A stretch of 64,000 nucleotides of DNA from an uncultured Flavihumibacter sp. (GCA_902168105.1 CABHOY010000030.1:124001-188000), one strand, 5' to 3'. Positions 17,145 through 27,200 are shown, counted from the stretch's first letter. Notes: generated by a model from the letters alone, not told the origin. Made by a program: numbers and translations.

Positions 17145-17867
17145 ATGAATATATACGATCTGATCATTAATGACAGGGAGCAGGTTTCACTGAACGATGT
17201 ATTTCTTGATGCATCCAACAGGGAAAATTTCGTACAGTTAATCAAAGAGCATACTTACATAGACGAGCTAAACAAATATGGATTGCCTGTAAATAATAAA
17301 ATATTATTACATGGTAGTTCCGGTTGTGGCAAAACACTTACGGCCAAAGCCATTGCAAATGCGCTTGGCAAAAACATCCTGATACTTAACCTTAGTAATA
17401 TCATTAATGCCCGTATCGGGGAAACTTCACAGAATATCAAGATGGTGTTTGATAAGGCGGGAAGGGAAAAAGCCGTCCTTTTCCTGGACGAATTTGACCA
17501 GATAGGGAAAGCCCGTGAGAATGATGAAAATGATGTCGGTGAGATGAGGAGATTAGTCAATACACTTATCCAATTGATAGACTATTTTCCGGCTAATGCC
17601 ATGCTGTTATGCGCAACCAATCATCCGGAGATCATAGATAATGCACTACTGAGGCGTTTTCAACTGAAGATACACTTTGAAATGCCTTCACCGGATGTGC
17701 TGGACCATTACTACGACAAGCTGCTATCCCGTTTTCCGGCGCATATGCAGGACATTTCCCGTAAATATAACATCTCCTTCGCCGAGGCAAAAGACCACGC
17801 GTTTACCCTCGTCAAATCTACATTGATCAGGGAACTGGAATCACAAACGAAACCTGTTGAAATATGA
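17145..17867 (+). CDS. Small AAA+ ATPase
   Basis: A 240-residue protein consisting of one AAA+ module. Walker A is GSSGCGKT (57-64), Walker B VLFLDEFD (111-118), sensor 1 the Asn in CATNHPE (159), and LLRRF (around 170) supplies the arginine-finger region. The pore-like loop includes RIGETSQNI. There is no N-terminal substrate-recognition domain and only a short C-terminal helical lid. It matches stand-alone AAA ATPases of the proteasome/SpoVK-like group. Its stop overlaps the YggS start by 4 bp (ATGA), so the two are translationally coupled. Confidence 0.85.
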   Translation: MNIYDLIINDREQVSLNDVFLDASNRENFVQLIKEHTYIDELNKYGLPVNNKILLHGSSGCGKTLTAKAIANALGKNILILNLSNIINARIGETSQNIKMVFDKAGREKAVLFLDEFDQIGKARENDENDVGEMRRLVNTLIQLIDYFPANAMLLCATNHPEIIDNALLRRFQLKIHFEMPSPDVLDHYYDKLLSRFPAHMQDISRKYNISFAEAKDHAFTLVKSTLIRELESQTKPVEI

Positions 17868-18598
17868 GTGACGGAATATTAGATAATCTTACGACGATAA
17901 CGAACCGGATAAAGAACGCCTGCGAGAACAGTGGTAGGAACCTTGATGAGGTGAAGTTATTATTGGCTACCAAAACTGTTCCTGCAGAACGTATTAAAAT
18001 AGCGTTACACGCAGGCCATACATTAATAGCTGAAAATAAAGTGCAGGAGCTGAAAGAAAAATATGAAGCTTTGAGAGAAGTGCCACACAGTAATCACTTC
18101 ATCGGCCATTTACAGAGCAATAAGATCAAAGAGATCCTGCGATATGATGTTACCTGTGTACAATCGCTTGATCGCATAGACCTGGCTGAAAAGCTGCATC
18201 AACGCCTTGTTGCAGAGAATAAGAGTATAGAGGTACTGATCCAGGTAAACACATCAGGTGAAGAAAGCAAATTTGGCGTACATCCGGATAATGCCATTGA
18301 CCTGGTGAAGCAGGTTGCACAATTGGGTACATTGAAAATAAAAGGCCTGATGACCATCGGACTGCTCTCTGCAGAAAATGAAGCTGTGAGAAAATGCTTC
18401 CGCCTTCTTAAAGACATCCAGCAAAAGGTCAGTGCTTTGAATATCCCTAATGTAGAAATGAAAGAGCTATCAATGGGCATGAGCGGTGATATGGAAATAG
18501 CTATTGAAGAGGGAGCTACGATCGTTAGAGTGGGTACGGCTATATTTGGGAAAAGACCAACTCCTGATAGTGAATATTGGAATGAGAATGAGGCTTAA
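17864..18598 (+). CDS. YggS/PLPBP-family PLP homeostasis protein
   Basis: A 244-residue alanine-racemase-fold protein without the second domain. The PLP lysine is Lys37 in LLATKTVPAE. Other family signatures are NKVQELKEKYEAL, HFIGHLQSNKI, VLIQVNTSGEESKFGV, GLMTIG and the C-terminal LSMGMSGDMEIAIEEGATIVRVGTAIFG. It binds PLP and controls free B6 vitamers and amino-acid pools rather than catalysing a reaction. Family length is about 230, so this is full length. It is coupled to the AAA+ gene and is the last gene of the run. Confidence 0.94.
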   Translation: MSDGILDNLTTITNRIKNACENSGRNLDEVKLLLATKTVPAERIKIALHAGHTLIAENKVQELKEKYEALREVPHSNHFIGHLQSNKIKEILRYDVTCVQSLDRIDLAEKLHQRLVAENKSIEVLIQVNTSGEESKFGVHPDNAIDLVKQVAQLGTLKIKGLMTIGLLSAENEAVRKCFRLLKDIQQKVSALNIPNVEMKELSMGMSGDMEIAIEEGATIVRVGTAIFGKRPTPDSEYWNENEA

Positions 18599-19140
18599 AT
18601 GTCCCATTCTCTTTTCAACATAGCATATTGAAATTCGCTGCCCCATTTCCCCTTAAAGAAGATATTCTCAACAAAGTGTCCTTCCTGTCTAAACCCTACG
18701 CTTTTCAGCAGATTAATTGATGCAATATTTTCGGCATCTACCGTTTCTACTACCCGATGAATTTCTTTTTCTTCGAACAAGAACTTTAGTATTGCAAGCA
18801 GGGCTTCCTTTGCATAACCTCTCTTCTGTTCAAGGTGTGAAATAGTAATTCCTATCTCGGCGATCCGTACATCGTCCTGATTGAGTTTAATTGCACAATC
18901 GCCAATTAGCTTTCCTGTTCCTTTGTTTTCAATTGCGTACTGTACCCACTCCCCTGCTTTCCATGGCTGTCTCTTTGTGTTCATTTTGATAAAAGCTTCT
19001 GCCTGTTCCAGTGTCATTACATCGAAGCCCTGGTACTTTGTGACTTCGGGGTTTGAGCGATAGATATGGAAGTCGGGCAGGTCTGCCAATTCGAGGTGCC
19101 GTATGTTAAGTCGCTGGGTAATTATGTTCAGCTTTTCCAT
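18595..19140 (-). CDS. GNAT N-acetyltransferase (RimJ/RimL type)
   Basis: A 181-residue GNAT: TQRLNIRHLELADLPDFHIY at the N-terminus, GKLIGDCAIKLNQDDVRIAEIG, the CoA-binding EQKRGYAKEALLAILKFLF, and VDAENIASINLLKSVGFRQEGHF. These are the RimJ/RimL features for acetylating N-terminal amines or small molecules. It is convergent with the YggS gene, with a 4-bp overlap of stop codons and no room for a separate terminator. Confidence 0.88.
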   Translation of the reverse strand: MEKLNIITQRLNIRHLELADLPDFHIYRSNPEVTKYQGFDVMTLEQAEAFIKMNTKRQPWKAGEWVQYAIENKGTGKLIGDCAIKLNQDDVRIAEIGITISHLEQKRGYAKEALLAILKFLFEEKEIHRVVETVDAENIASINLLKSVGFRQEGHFVENIFFKGKWGSEFQYAMLKREWDI

Positions 19141-19224
19141 TGGGGGAATTTTCCCGAAAGTAATATAATTCAGTTAAAGGTATTCCCGGATCTTCCTTAA
19201 TTTCGGTCTATAAACCATTCTATT

Positions 19225-19620
19225 ATGTTCACATTACAACAGATAAAGGCAGCACATGCCAAAGTAAGAACAGGCGTTGACTTTCCTAATTACGTACAGG
19301 AAATCAAGGGACTAGGACTGCTGTATTATGAGTTTTTCGTGAGCGACGGAGCGACTGTATATCATGGAGAGAATGGCTACAAGGTTGACGCACCGCCCAT
19401 CTATGCTCATCAGGAGATAGGGCCGCAGGCTTCTGTTGATGCGCTTGAACACACCATAGCCATTCATCAACAGGGACAAACAGATTTCCTGACCTTTTGC
19501 AAACAGGCAGCCCAGGCAGGTGTAGCGAGATGGATCGTTGATACAGAAGAAATGATGTGTACGTACGTAACAGATGATGGCGGTATTCTTATAGAAGAAC
19601 CTATACCAGCGGTGGAATAG
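19225..19620 (+). CDS. DUF1398 protein (YbcV-like)
   Basis: A 131-residue protein of the DUF1398 family, with IKAAHAKVRTGVDFPNYVQEIKGLG near the start, FVSDGATVYHG and a C-terminal FCKQAAQAGVARWIVDTEEMMCTYV. The family resembles phage-borne YbcV of E. coli and has no established function. It is a soluble protein that appears monocistronic. Confidence 0.82.
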   Translation: MFTLQQIKAAHAKVRTGVDFPNYVQEIKGLGLLYYEFFVSDGATVYHGENGYKVDAPPIYAHQEIGPQASVDALEHTIAIHQQGQTDFLTFCKQAAQAGVARWIVDTEEMMCTYVTDDGGILIEEPIPAVE

Positions 19621-19758
19621 CTGTAAGGTGCATATATCATTGGAAATAAACGCCGATAGGAAATTTGAATGTCGCGGGATCTTACCGTTTATAAATCTCG
19701 TTATAGTCATATTAAACGGACCTTTAATTTCGCAGTCCATATAATATAATCCTATCCT

Positions 19759-20794
19759 ATGTTTAAATTACGACCCAACACATTGTTGGTAACTCTATTT
19801 GCCTTACTGGCATTTTCGAAAGGGACAATTGCACAAGACAGATTCACTATACCTGAACGGTCTTATTAAAGAGTTACAGGAAATCGATAAATATACAATT
19901 ATCAGCCCTGTTAATCAATCAGACCTGCTGATGAGCTATTCATTTTTCCAGACCAAAGCGCATAGAGCAGGAAAACAGGACACTCCAGATTATACCATAC
20001 GAATTGTAACACCGGGAGTAACCGGTCTGCATTATAACACGCCGTTGTATTATGAGGGTTTCAACCGGACAGGATATATTGCTATAATGACTTATCGCTG
20101 CCCGGTAAAGATGGAAATAGTGAACAAAGAAGGGAAAGTAGAGCGAACATTCGTAGCGACCGATGAAAACGATATATTCAGCGATACGCTGCATGCAAAT
20201 ATTCTAGGCAACCTGAGACCCGGAGCAGGCCTCATTTCATTTCATTCTTTGGAAGAATGTCAGGCTGCAATGGATGACCCTAACCTTAAAAATAATATCG
20301 CTAATATACTGTTGAGTAAAAAATGGAATGAGGGGGCTCCGGTTATCAGCGCTACAGCTAATAGTGGTTATGGCTATCCGAAAATATTCAGAGACTTCTA
20401 TGCCATTTATGGCTTGAGTAATGCGAAGTCAGGCCACCAGAAAATTGCTGATATTGTAGATAGTACAGACTATGCGATAAATAATCTGGGCAGCGAAACA
20501 CTGCGTACATCCTGTAAAGCTACACTTTCCCGCATGCTTGAAAAATACCAGGATATATTGAAACGCCCTGACATTAGTCACAATGTGAGAGTACTCTGCA
20601 TGCGTAATTCCGTACAGTCGGCTATGTTATCAGATCAGTTAGAGCGGATGCTGGCGCTGATCGAAGATTACAGAAAGGTAAATCCAGGAGACTCCTATGT
20701 CCCTGCTGCTAAACTGTATATCTTCTCCCATCGCTACTGGCTGACGAAAAATAATGCATCGACTGTAAAATTGCCACCTTATACTGAACGTTAA
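19759..20794 (+). pseudogene. Exported protein of unknown family, frameshifted inside the signal peptide junction
   Basis: An ATG at 19759 starts a clear signal peptide (MFKLRPNTLLVTLFALLAFS then KGTIAQD), but this frame stops at TAA 36 codons in. The mature protein continues in the +1 frame from about 19832 (DSLYLNGLIKELQEID) for about 320 residues to 20794. One base is missing near 19832 (for example AQDTDSLYLNG would result). The body has no recognised domain; it is alpha-helical with regular charge. It is either a genuine pseudogene or a sequencing error. A TTG-initiated cytoplasmic form is less likely. Confidence 0.7.
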
Positions 20795-20811
20795 GATCCG
20801 TAATTTCGATA

Positions 20812-20849
20812 CAACAAGAGCCGTTCAACATGTTGAACGGCTCTTGTTG
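20812..20849. terminator. Terminator, perfect 19-bp arms
   Basis: A 38-bp perfect palindrome, 20812-20830 with 20831-20849, lies after the exported-protein gene. It is followed at about 20872 by an eight-T run. The folded hairpin would have a tight loop at the CATG centre. Confidence 0.75.
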
Positions 20850-20905
20850 CTTATGGCTCTCTTCCTTTTTTTTCTTAAATTGACCAGGATATCAATCAAC
20901 TACTT

Positions 20906-21373
20906 ATGACGCAAGGGGAATTGATCACCTTTAAGAGCAAGCTAAAAAAAGCCGGTGAGCAACTTATAACAGAACGGATTGCGATGACAAAACAGGCTAT
21001 TAACAACGCGCAGGAAGCAGCAAACAGCGAAGATAAAAGCTCCGCAGGCGATAAATACGAAACCGGGAGAGCCATGGGCCACCTGGAAAAGGACATGTAT
21101 GCACGACAACTGGCGGAGAATATTAAAGAGCTGGACAAGCTACAGAAAGTAAGTACAGATGCTATTTATACGACTGCACAGACAGGAGCGTTTGTAAGAT
21201 GTGCTGACTATTCTTTTTTCATTGCAGCCGGACTTGGCAAGCAACAGATCGATGAACAGCTGATATTCTTTCTTTCTCCTGACAGTCCGCTTGCAAAATT
21301 ATTGCTGCATAAGAAAACCGGGGATAGCTTCCTCTTTAATAAAATGGATACGGTGATCCTTGAAATTTATTAA
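20906..21373 (+). CDS. GreA/GreB-like elongation factor domain protein
   Basis: A 155-residue protein. The N-terminal half is a charged coiled coil (FKSKLKKAGEQLITERIAMTKQAINNAQEAA), and the C-terminal half has the FKBP-like GreA/GreB fold: FFIAAGLGKQ, FFLSPDSPLAKLLLHKKTGDSF. The order of coiled coil then C-terminal domain matches transcript-cleavage factors. It lacks the usual acidic tip pair in the place seen in GreA, so function as a cleavage factor is uncertain. Related Bacteroidota proteins are often mislabelled 3-oxoacyl-ACP synthase. Its end overlaps the Crp/Fnr gene region by a few bases. Confidence 0.72.
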   Translation: MTQGELITFKSKLKKAGEQLITERIAMTKQAINNAQEAANSEDKSSAGDKYETGRAMGHLEKDMYARQLAENIKELDKLQKVSTDAIYTTAQTGAFVRCADYSFFIAAGLGKQQIDEQLIFFLSPDSPLAKLLLHKKTGDSFLFNKMDTVILEIY

Positions 21374-21377
21374 TTCA

Positions 21378-21950
21378 ATGTCCGAACCAAATCATTATTT
21401 ATCGCTTATTGCGCGGATCTGGGTAGAATATAAGGAGCATTTTACACGCATAGAAGTTCCTGCTAAAACGGATCTGCTGAAGGAAGGAGAAACTCCTCAA
21501 AAAATGTTCTTTATTGAAAACGGTTCTATCCGGGTCTGGCATAATCATCATGGCAGAGATATTACCTGTCAGTTCTTCTTTGAAAACAGCATGGTTTCCT
21601 CTATTGAGAGTTTTAAAAAGGATATCGTTAGTCCCATTACCATACAAACTATCGAAGCATGCATCATCTGGTGGATTGATAAGAGGGAAATGAAAAAAAT
21701 CATTGAGGAGATCAAAGAGAATCCTGTTCTCCGTGACATGCTCATTGATGCGCTCTTTGAACGTACCTTCGATTACATCAGGCATTTTACTACATTTATA
21801 CTCGAGACACCGGAACAACGTTATCTGCAGGTGTTACGTGACCGTCCGGAACTCGTGCAAAGGGTTCCCCAACACTATATCGCTTCCTATCTCGGCATTA
21901 CTTCTGTTCACTTGAGCCGTATTAAGAATAAACTCGCCAAAGGCAAATAA
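21378..21950 (+). CDS. Crp/Fnr-family transcriptional regulator
   Basis: A 190-residue protein with a cyclic-nucleotide-binding-type beta barrel (LLKEGETPQKMFFIENGSIRVW) and a C-terminal helix-turn-helix (RVPQHYIASYLGITSVHLSRIKNKLAK). The start at 21378 (MSEPNHY) is chosen over an upstream TTG. No Fnr-type Cys cluster is seen, so it is an effector-binding rather than Fe-S type sensor. The palindrome GATAAC-AAAT-GTTATC just downstream, before the oxidoreductase gene, is its likely target. The gene starts 4 bp after the Gre-like gene ends. Confidence 0.88.
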   Translation: MSEPNHYLSLIARIWVEYKEHFTRIEVPAKTDLLKEGETPQKMFFIENGSIRVWHNHHGRDITCQFFFENSMVSSIESFKKDIVSPITIQTIEACIIWWIDKREMKKIIEEIKENPVLRDMLIDALFERTFDYIRHFTTFILETPEQRYLQVLRDRPELVQRVPQHYIASYLGITSVHLSRIKNKLAKGK

Positions 21951-21953
21951 TTT

Positions 21954-21999
21954 GATAACAAATGTTATCGTCTGTCAGGTATGCTGTAGTCTACTTTTG
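21954..21999 (+). promoter_or_regulatory. Crp-type palindrome and promoter of the oxidoreductase gene
   Basis: GATAAC (21954-21959), AAAT, GTTATC (21964-21969) form a perfect inverted repeat. A -7 element TACTTTTG follows at 21992-21999. The palindrome centre lies about 43 bp upstream of the expected transcription start, close to the -41.5 position of class-II Crp activation. It starts 3 bp after the regulator stop codon. Confidence 0.58.
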
Positions 22000-22012
22000 T
22001 GTAAAACAAGAG

Positions 22013-22987
22013 ATGAAAGCAGTAGTTATGTTCCCGGAGGGCGGTATGCCTAAATATGTAGAAAACTTCCCCGAGCCTGCAATCCAGGCTGAAGACCAGG
22101 CGGCAATCACCATCCAGGCGGTGGCGCTGAAACATTTAGATAAATCCAGGGCAAACGGTACACATTATTCGACTGAAGGTGCTCCTAGTAAAGCAAAGGT
22201 GATCGGTATGGATGGCGTGGGGCTACTGGAAGATGGCACCAGCGTATATGCACTTGGCATAACCGGCATGCTGGCGCAGAAGGCGATAGTTGATAAAAAT
22301 AGAATGGTCGTACTTCCTGCGGGTATAGACACTGCTATTGCGGCCGCTCTACCTAATGCGATCGCAGGCTCCGCTATGGCGCTGCGTTACCGGGCGAATA
22401 TAAAAGCAGGCGATACAGTGCTGATCAACGGCGCTACAGGTTTTACTGGCAGAAATGCCATTCAGTTAGCCAGGTACTATGGCGCTAAAAAGATCATTGC
22501 AACAGGGCGGAATGAAGCCTCCTTACAGCATTTGCTTACACTCGGCGTCGACGAGGTTATTTCACTTCAGCAGGCGGACGAAAGGATTATCTCACGTCTA
22601 ATAGAGATCCAGCAGATCAGTCCCATAGATATCATTATCGATTATACCTGGGGACACCCTGCAGAGTTAATACTCGAAGCGCTCAAAGGTCAGGGCCATT
22701 TCACTCACCGCACAAGATTTGTAACTGTAGGCTCAATGGCTGGTGATACGATCCGGCTTTCATCAGAAATATTGCGAAGCGTAGACCTGCACTTAACAGG
22801 TTCCGGGATGGGCAGCTGGACAAAGGCGGAAATGAAAGCACTACTGACAGAGATCCTTCCGGAAATGCTTCAACTAGCTGTTGAGGGTAAGTTGAAAGTT
22901 GAAGTACAAACGATGGCTATTGATGAATTTGAGAAGGCCTGGGAGATGGATGTGGAGAATGGGAGAAGATTGGTGGTAGTAGTTTGA
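22013..22987 (+). CDS. Zinc-type alcohol dehydrogenase/quinone oxidoreductase-like protein
   Basis: A 324-residue medium-chain dehydrogenase/reductase beginning MKAVVMFPEGG. The Rossmann motif INGATGFTGRNAIQLARYYGAK sits at about 140-165 and GMDGVGLLEDG is the N-terminal GroES-like part. It lacks the Cys/His cluster for structural zinc, so it fits the quinone oxidoreductase (zeta-crystallin-like) type. Likely an NADPH-dependent reductase of small carbonyls or quinones. A Crp-type palindrome and promoter precede it, so it is probably controlled by the adjacent regulator. A terminator follows. Confidence 0.86.
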   Translation: MKAVVMFPEGGMPKYVENFPEPAIQAEDQAAITIQAVALKHLDKSRANGTHYSTEGAPSKAKVIGMDGVGLLEDGTSVYALGITGMLAQKAIVDKNRMVVLPAGIDTAIAAALPNAIAGSAMALRYRANIKAGDTVLINGATGFTGRNAIQLARYYGAKKIIATGRNEASLQHLLTLGVDEVISLQQADERIISRLIEIQQISPIDIIIDYTWGHPAELILEALKGQGHFTHRTRFVTVGSMAGDTIRLSSEILRSVDLHLTGSGMGSWTKAEMKALLTEILPEMLQLAVEGKLKVEVQTMAIDEFEKAWEMDVENGRRLVVVV

Positions 22988-23010
22988 TCATCCACAGGGA
23001 ATGAGGTTAT

Positions 23011-23052
23011 TATAAGTAGAGGCATTAACGTTTGTTGATGCCTTTACTTATA
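23011..23052. terminator. Terminator between convergent genes
   Basis: TATAAGTAGAGGCAT (23011-23025) pairs with ATGCCTTTACTTATA (23038-23052), with a single non-Watson-Crick pair, between the oxidoreductase gene and the convergent DUF4062 gene. Confidence 0.65.
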
Positions 23053-23116
23053 TCAATGGGCGCTTAGCTGCCTCTGGGCATTCAAACTCACTTAACGCTT
23101 ATATGATTATTTATTC

Positions 23117-24208
23117 TTAATTGGCAATAGATTGACTATACACATTCCTTAACAGCGGCTCAAATTCCTTCACATATCGGAACGCCTCACTTGTCATATA
23201 GTAGCTCCCCACACCCCGTTTCTCCAAAAGGCCCAATTCAGTTAACTCCTTCAGAGCGCCCATATATCCGGCTAGGGTCTCCACCTTACGATCCTCAATT
23301 AAATGTTCATTGTCTACCATCATAAAAATTCCATTGCTCCGATCAAGTACCTGAATTCTGCCCTCTCTACTTTTAGCAGCCTTAAAGAGAAGTTTTGAAG
23401 CACGTGGAGATGTAACTTTCACTGTGTTCCCCAGTGCGATTTTAATACCCAATGGCGTAAGTACTACGCTTTCTGAATTATCTTCTTTTTTCAAAAGGCC
23501 GTTTTTAACCAAAGTGTCGACAGCCGATTCCCATTCATCTATCATTTCCGGTGTATTACCTGGAGAAACCTGTTCGACCCTTCTACTAGTTGAATTGTTT
23601 GCCAGATTCAGAATAATCTGCATAGCTGGCGACAAATTTAACTCCTCTCCAACCTGTTCATTGTCTGATGCGTTAGTTCCCCCGCCTTCAAAATCCTTGA
23701 AAGACGCTTTATCATTAAGGAGTTTGGCAAGATGGTTAGCAAGTTTTGTACGGAAATCCAGTGAAGAATCGAATTCGGTATATAAGGACGCAGACCTGAG
23801 TTCACTTTTGTATTTTTGCAAGGCGGCAAATTGCTGTGCATCAAATTTATCGCGGTCGATAGAACCATTAGAGAAATACAGCATTACAGGCCGCTGTTTT
23901 GTAAACTGTAAGTTTATCTCTTCAACTGTTCCACTTCGTGCTACCCCTGTATCTGATCCTAGTCTTGAGCCAAAAACAGCAATGACTACATCTGCTCTTT
24001 CCACCATCTGTTTATTGATCAAAGCCTGGGGACGGTCTCCCATCTGAGGGTATGTATCAAATTCCCACATGAGTGGAAGTAACACAATTTTACGGCTTTC
24101 GCTGTGACTCGAATTCCATTCCATTATTACATCTCTGGCTAAATAACGTTCGTCTTTAACATCTCCGGGTGAAGCGATCATGACCGTATATACGTTGGAA
24201 GTATACAT
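23117..24208 (-). CDS. DUF4062 protein with winged-helix-like C-terminal part
   Basis: A 363-residue protein. Residues about 5-110 are DUF4062: TVMIASPGDVKDERYLARDVI, IVLLPLMWEFDTYPQMG and ADVVIAVFGSRLGSDTG...GTVEEI, a TIR-related Rossmann-like domain. A linker is followed by two segments that look like winged helices (ALKELTELGLLEKRGVGSYYMTSEAFRYVKEF and AVDTLVKNGLLKKEDNSESVVLTPLG). No catalytic or signal motifs are visible. It starts 18 bp after the end of the large DUF4062-NACHT gene on the same strand and shares its N-terminal domain, so the two form a unit. It could be a cofactor, a decoy or a regulator of the larger protein. Confidence 0.8.
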   Translation of the reverse strand: MYTSNVYTVMIASPGDVKDERYLARDVIMEWNSSHSESRKIVLLPLMWEFDTYPQMGDRPQALINKQMVERADVVIAVFGSRLGSDTGVARSGTVEEINLQFTKQRPVMLYFSNGSIDRDKFDAQQFAALQKYKSELRSASLYTEFDSSLDFRTKLANHLAKLLNDKASFKDFEGGGTNASDNEQVGEELNLSPAMQIILNLANNSTSRRVEQVSPGNTPEMIDEWESAVDTLVKNGLLKKEDNSESVVLTPLGIKIALGNTVKVTSPRASKLLFKAAKSREGRIQVLDRSNGIFMMVDNEHLIEDRKVETLAGYMGALKELTELGLLEKRGVGSYYMTSEAFRYVKEFEPLLRNVYSQSIAN

Positions 24209-24226
24209 ATGATACTAATTATTTGA

Positions 24227-27200
24227 CTAATTATTTATATTATTTTCTCTTCTGAAATCGTTCAATAAGGCTAGAGCGCTGGTTAAACTACCGTGCTTAC
24301 TAAATTTGATCAGGTATTGCGTTTCAACAGCTCTCGCCAAATCTCTAAAACATTGCAAGATATATTCACTTAGCTCCTTCTCTTCAAAGGCCTTAATTAA
24401 ATTAGTTACTTCTTCATAAGTATCATGTCCTTGTAGTGCAATTTCTATGATTGCATTATCAATGTTAGCAAAGAACTGATTATCCACCATACTGAAAAGG
24501 CCCGATAGCATGGCTACTTTAAGATCAAATAGTGGATTCAGCATTAACCTGTTCGTTACGCGAGAAATATTCTTTGATAACTCCAGAAAACACCCAATAT
24601 CGTACTCAGGCTCCATTAGTTTCTGCAAAACAAAAGTCATCGCAGATATGCTTCCTAATGGAACAAGATATTGACATGCTTTGACTTTATCCATCTCCTC
24701 CGGTCCGTTCATTAAGATCCTTTCTAAAACCCGCAGCAAAGCATCCCTGTTTCTTCCTCTTTTAACAACCAGATCCAGCAATTGCCACCGAATTTCATAA
24801 CGCCCTTTATCTTCAGCAAGGTCTAATAAATAACTATCATCTCCAGTGACTTTGTGATAAAGTTTCAAAACCTGCATTTTCTCACTATTGTTATAGATTT
24901 CACCATCCAGAATAGTTTCCATTGCCTGTTCAAAATCTGGCCTTATTTTATGTTCAATTAAGAAAAGTGCGTTGTCTAAATATACTCCGGGGACCTTAAC
25001 CCCTTTTCGAATATTCTGAAGAACGCGAGTACTTAACTTTTGTAACCCTAATTTCTCACATAGGATCTGGGGAATTGTTTTCGAATTATTATTAGAGACA
25101 TCCAAGTACTCAGTATATTCAAGCAAAACAGATTCGGGCAGCTGTACCAACTCTTTTTTATATAGATCCCATATGATATTCAGAAGTGTGCTGGTCGTAT
25201 AAGTATCCCCATCCTTCTGGGTGATACGGGATGCGACATCGACACCTTCCAGAAGATTAATACTTGCTTCGGTAAGCCATTTTTTTTGAAAGTCATTAAT
25301 GACAGGAAAACCCCACCTGCTTAATAAACCAAATATCTCCCATAACTGAAAATAAATCTGCTTTCGTTTATTACTAAAAACATTCTTGAATTGATCCCTT
25401 GAAACTTTAGATCGCCCGCGAATACTTCTTCGTATGATAGCGATACAATGCTGTCTGATCTTTCTTGTTAAATCTATATCATAGATAAAATGAACATTTT
25501 TCATATCTCCAATAACCAGTTCATCTTTTCCAATTTCGTCGAATATTGTATATATATTCTTTGACAGCCCGTCTGCATCAAAAAGTAAAGCAAGCAATTT
25601 CAAGTTTAAAATATGTTCATCTCTCCCATCGTATTCAACATTTTCATACGATTTAATAGTTTGTCCCGTTGCATTCAATATCATTTCTGGAATAAGCTGC
25701 AAATATTCAGGAAGATGGATTTCATCCATCTCATAAGAGATAATAATTAGTTTATAAAATCCCTCTATTTCCTCAAAGCTAATTTCTTTCTGCTTTAATA
25801 CATCTATCAATGGACCTATTAGTTCCTCTGAGAAAATTATCGAGTAAAGTCTCGCCTTCTCTGCCGGTTCGGCTGGTGACTTTATGATTTTTACGAGCGC
25901 CTTAATCCGGGTTCCGGTTTTTTTGAAAAAGACAATTATCCTGCTAAGATAATATTCGCTTGTTGCGTCTATAAGCACATCGAATAAGTTCTCAAAAATT
26001 GCCTGATCTCCCTCTTTAAAGGTTTTCACTGCAATTTCAATTGCTCTACTTAAAACATCCTCCCAAAAATAAAAGGCAAAATCCGTTGAGGAATTATTTT
26101 TAGTCAAGAAACTAATAACCTTCCATGCAGCGTCATAACTTTTTACTTTCTTCAGGGCAGATGCTAATTCAAAGGGTTCAGAAAAATCCCATGTATCAGT
26201 TGAATAAGACCCTCCCCTCTTTGCTCCTTCAATCAGGTAATCAATATACTCGTCTGAACATTCATTCCGTTCAATTAGTATGTACAACGCCTTTCTAACT
26301 TCATCGTTATCAGATATATGATATCTCTCAAATAATGCGCTAACCTTCTGATGATCCAGGTTTGTCTTCCCATATAACCTAATAGCTTCTGCAATGACCT
26401 CTTCCTTGTGCTCATTATCAAACAATACTGGTTCTAGTCGTTGCTGAATTCGTTTCTTATTTATGATATTTATTTCAAAATAAGATAAGACCCTCAACGC
26501 ATTCAATAGAGTAGTTGTATTATTATCGAAGCTTTCTATCTTGTGAATTAAAAAATCCTTCACATCTACACTTTCACCAAATTTCGCCAGATCCTCATAG
26601 GTGAAATATTTTGACATGAGTGCAAATCCATGAAGACTATAATGATTAAATAGTCCTTTGAAAATACTGTTTCGCAGCGATTCATCTAATCTATCATATT
26701 CAAACCTGATAAGCACCTCCGGATCATTTGCCGTAAGCCAGTCTATATAGGGTTTCGGTTCATGTACAATGGAAATAAAAAAAGCCAACGTATTTATCCA
26801 GTTAGGTTTAACGCGCTCTAAATCCTCGTTTTTAATAATTGTAAGAACCTGCTCCTGAGTCAATTTCGTCAGCGCCTTGGCAGCAAGATATTCCTGGATG
26901 TTATTATGTTCAAATTGAAAAGTAGCTTTTGTCCCTTCTTTTATAGTGACGGCAGTTCCATATTTAAGTAAATTAAATCCTCCCTCCTCTCTGAATATTT
27001 CATCCAGATCATTCCCTGAAATTGTAGTTACCCCCATAAGCTCCATAACACTAGCCATTTTCTCTAATTGTCCCAGGATGAGCGTTTTTTCATTTGAGAT
27101 GACCCTGGCATTGACAAAATGCTCATTATCTAAGTTTAACCTTGTTTCAAGAATGTGTTCAAATAGTCCTACACGATCAGGAATTTGGCCCCTTTTATCA

